Below are positions 62,306 through 64,000 of a stretch of 64,000 nt of DNA, piece after piece. The stretch is taken from positions 4,393,501-4,457,500 of the forward strand of contig JAWKLJ010000001.1 in NCBI GenBank assembly GCA_041392805.1, in the 5' to 3' direction. Position 1 is the first letter of the stretch, and every line of letters starts with the position of its first letter. Below the pieces are notes generated by a model that saw only the letters and a list, made by a program, of their open reading frames with translations, searched no databases and was not told where the DNA came from. The position numbers and the translations under genes were made by a program. Source of the DNA: Saprospiraceae bacterium. Its GTDB lineage: Bacteria > Bacteroidota > Bacteroidia > Chitinophagales > Saprospiraceae.

Positions 62306-63142
62306 ATGATGACCCTTTATAACAAAACCTGCCAGGAGTGCAGTCAGTTGATAACGAATAGATACAGCACTTCTTTTTCACTCGGAATAAAGGTGTTTGA
62401 TAAATCATTTCGGACCCCCATCTATGCTATCTATGGGTTTGTCCGTTTCGCCGATGAAATTGTTGACACTTTTCACGAATTCCCTAAAGCAGCTTTGTTA
62501 GAAAGATTTAGAATAGATACTTATAAAGCGATTGAGGAAAAAATAAGTCTTAATCCCGTTTTGCACGCTTTTCAGGAAGTGGTGCATCAATATAAAATCG
62601 AACGGGCCTTAATCGATGCTTTTTTGGATAGTATGGAAATGGATTTATTCTTTCATCGCTATGAGGATAACCTTTATAAAAAGTATATTTATGGATCAGC
62701 GGAAGTTGTGGGCCTCATGTGTCTTCGGGTATTTTGTAAGGGAGACGATGAAATGTATGCATCCCTTAAAGACCCTGCCAAGAGTTTAGGTTCCGCTTTT
62801 CAGAAAATCAACTTCCTTCGAGATATGAAAAGCGATTTTGATGAAAGAGGTAGAGTGTATTTCCCCGGGATTGACTTCAGAAATTTCACTAATGAAGAAA
62901 AGCTAATGATTGAAGCGGATATTAAGCAAGATTTTGATGACGCTTATCTGGGGATTATTCGTTTACCGAAAGGCGCTCGATTTGGGGTTTACTTAGCTTA
63001 TGTTTATTACCTCAATTTATTCCAAAAGATAAAAAAGGCCCCTGTTGCCAAAGTACAGCAAGAACGAATCAGAGTCAATGACCGAATAAAAATCTATCTT
63101 TTATTCCAATCTGCCCTTCGTAATGGGCTTAATTTATTATAA
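62306..63142 (+). CDS. crtB: Phytoene synthase
   Basis: 278 residues; joins two geranylgeranyl diphosphates to phytoene. First Asp-rich motif in VRFADEIVDTF (DExxD), second in FLRDMKSDFDERGRVYFPG, with the intervening SAEVVGLMCLRVF. All catalytic Asp are in place. Starts at ATG 62306 (or 62309). Its GGPP donor would also suit the upstream GGGP synthase, though that is far away in the window. Confidence 0.94.
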   Translation: MMTLYNKTCQECSQLITNRYSTSFSLGIKVFDKSFRTPIYAIYGFVRFADEIVDTFHEFPKAALLERFRIDTYKAIEEKISLNPVLHAFQEVVHQYKIERALIDAFLDSMEMDLFFHRYEDNLYKKYIYGSAEVVGLMCLRVFCKGDDEMYASLKDPAKSLGSAFQKINFLRDMKSDFDERGRVYFPGIDFRNFTNEEKLMIEADIKQDFDDAYLGIIRLPKGARFGVYLAYVYYLNLFQKIKKAPVAKVQQERIRVNDRIKIYLLFQSALRNGLNLL

Positions 63143-63156
63143 TAGACGGAAAAAAT

Positions 63157-63262
63157 AATAAATGCTACCACTTTTGATTCGCTAAAATTTTCAAAGCAAC
63201 TGACAGCAAGGAAGTTGTGTGAAAATATTCGCGAATCTTTGAAAAAAGTGGTAGCATTTATT
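63157..63262. repeat. Large imperfect hairpin between crtB and the CruF-like gene
   Basis: AATAAATGCTACCACTTTT (63157-63175) is repeated inverted at AAAAGTGGTAGCATTTATT (63244-63262), and the inner parts (GCTAAAATTTTCAAAGCAAC and GTTGTGTGAAAATATTCGC) also pair loosely around TGACAGCAAGGA. The structure spans the intergenic region and covers the longer possible start (TTG 63215) of the next gene. Confidence 0.7.
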
Positions 63263-63283
63263 TCCATCAAACTACTAAGTAAC

Positions 63284-63955
63284 TTGAAAGTTCCCATTTT
63301 TTCCATTTTCCAAGGCCATTTAACCAAAGCTGAATCGCTGTTTGTAGCCCTTCTGGTTTTTTTATTTAGCTCCGGATTGGTAGCGCATATTGTTCCTAGT
63401 CTATATCCTTTCACTTTATACACAACGGACCTTTTCCTGCTGCTAATCAATGGCACTCTGCTTTATTTTATATTTAGAAGGAATGGAGATCAACGCCTAT
63501 GGTATTGGGTTGCCATAACCTACCTGGGAACATTTATAATAGAAGTACTGGGTGTGGCGACGGGGAAAATCTTTGGTGTTTATCATTATGGTGAAACCAT
63601 GCTTATTCAGTTATGGAATGTTCCATTAGTGATCGCACTCAATTGGACCCTACTCATCCTTGCCGTGAACAACCTATTCCTTAAATGGGTTGAAAAACCT
63701 TGGCTCATTGCTTTCTTAAGTGGGATAGTTATAGCCTTGTATGATTTCTTTATTGAGCCAGTCGCAGTCCGCTTAGATTATTGGCAATGGCAAAACAATG
63801 TGATTCCTTTACAAAACTATTTGGCATGGGCTTTGGTTGCCTTTGTTTTTTCCTGGCCATTGCACCATTGGAAAATCCGTTTCAACAGCCCCTTACTTCC
63901 CCTTTATTTAAGCATCCAATTACTTTACTTTATTCTTCTACATTTATTGTTGTAA
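63284..63955 (+). CDS. Carotenoid biosynthesis membrane protein (CruF/COG2324-like)
   Basis: About 223 residues from the in-frame TTG at 63284 (LKVPIFSIFQGHLTKAESLF), which lies just after the inverted repeat; alternatives are GTG 63248 and TTG 63215 inside the repeat. Six to seven helices. Segments LVAHIVPSLYPFTLYTTDLF, GVYHYGETM, NVPLVIALNW and YDFFIEPVAVRLDYWQW match the COG2324 family that includes the carotenoid 1',2'-hydratase CruF of bacterioruberin and myxoxanthophyll pathways. In Saprospira relatives this would fit saproxanthin-type monocyclic carotenoids, an inference. Confidence 0.8.
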   Translation: MKVPIFSIFQGHLTKAESLFVALLVFLFSSGLVAHIVPSLYPFTLYTTDLFLLLINGTLLYFIFRRNGDQRLWYWVAITYLGTFIIEVLGVATGKIFGVYHYGETMLIQLWNVPLVIALNWTLLILAVNNLFLKWVEKPWLIAFLSGIVIALYDFFIEPVAVRLDYWQWQNNVIPLQNYLAWALVAFVFSWPLHHWKIRFNSPLLPLYLSIQLLYFILLHLLL

Positions 63956-63966
63956 AAACAAAGGCT

Positions 63967-64000
63967 ATGATGCATTACGATTATATTATTACGGGAGGAG
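63967..64000 (+). CDS. Probable lycopene cyclase, first codons only
   Basis: Eleven codons before the window ends: MMHYDYIITGG. The DYIITGG opening is the start of a FAD/NAD(P)-binding Rossmann motif and is typical of lycopene beta-cyclase of the CrtY/CrtL type. It follows the CruF-like gene by 11 bases. The evidence is limited to this and context. Confidence 0.55.
   Translation, partial: MMHYDYIITGG

Overview
The window reads as one piece of a Bacteroidota chromosome, most likely from the Saprospiria (Lewinella/Haliscomenobacter-like; this placement is inference). Signs are a type IX secretion C-terminal sorting domain, a bacterial GGGP synthase, promoters of the TTTG / TAnnTTTG type, starts without Shine-Dalgarno sequences (many are TTG or GTG), a carotenoid locus and the housekeeping gene repertoire. 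No tRNA, rRNA, CRISPR array, insertion sequence, integrase or phage gene was seen.

Layout. 1-3.8 kb: a transglutaminase-like gene cut by the left edge, divergent from an operon of circularly permuted ATP-grasp, alpha-E protein and the proteasome-like peptidase Anbu. This is a known but functionally unsolved peptide-ligase/peptidase neighbourhood, and its Anbu here ends in an unusual polyglutamine tail. 3.8-10 kb: membrane pyrophosphatase, a thioredoxin-SPOR fusion, an XRE regulator divergent from an ECF sigma factor, a 55-residue membrane protein and RsgA. 10-21 kb (all minus): GGGP synthase, a membrane-bound spermidine synthase homologue, a glycosyltransferase-like membrane protein, two tandem paralogues of unknown function, then a Wzz-like protein, an O-antigen ligase/polymerase-like protein and a flippase for surface polysaccharide. 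21-30 kb: a TPR/PD40/SPOR-like envelope protein co-transcribed with a 2-oxoacid dehydrogenase E2, then CinA, BirA, RsfS and FtsH.

30-45 kb: an acyl-CoA dehydrogenase behind twin operator-like palindromes, a TPR histidine kinase, an alpha/beta hydrolase overlapping a long-chain acyl-CoA ligase, DHFR, a sulfatase, rpsU with a DEAD-box helicase, and a MoaD-like/BNR-repeat pair divergent from XdhC. 45-60 kb: PhyH dioxygenase, EttA, a plus-strand run (DASS transporter, glycosyltransferase, thioredoxin lipoprotein, methylmalonyl-CoA epimerase, TauE/SafE, MarC), a type IX secreted protein, Mfd and a DPP IV-type peptidase. 60.7 kb to the end: carotenoid genes crtI, crtB, a CruF-like gene and the first codons of a probable lycopene cyclase.

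Between genes there are at least three repeat classes: an about 110-bp inverted-repeat element (two full copies, one half copy), degenerate GGAAGTCGGAAGTCGG-type tracts, and single large palindromes. Two of these run into open reading frames and bear on where the proteins start. The best leads are the Anbu cluster with its polyQ tail, the repeat-derived N termini, the paired palindromes before the acyl-CoA dehydrogenase, the MoaD-like/BNR pair, and the large hairpin inside the carotenoid operon.
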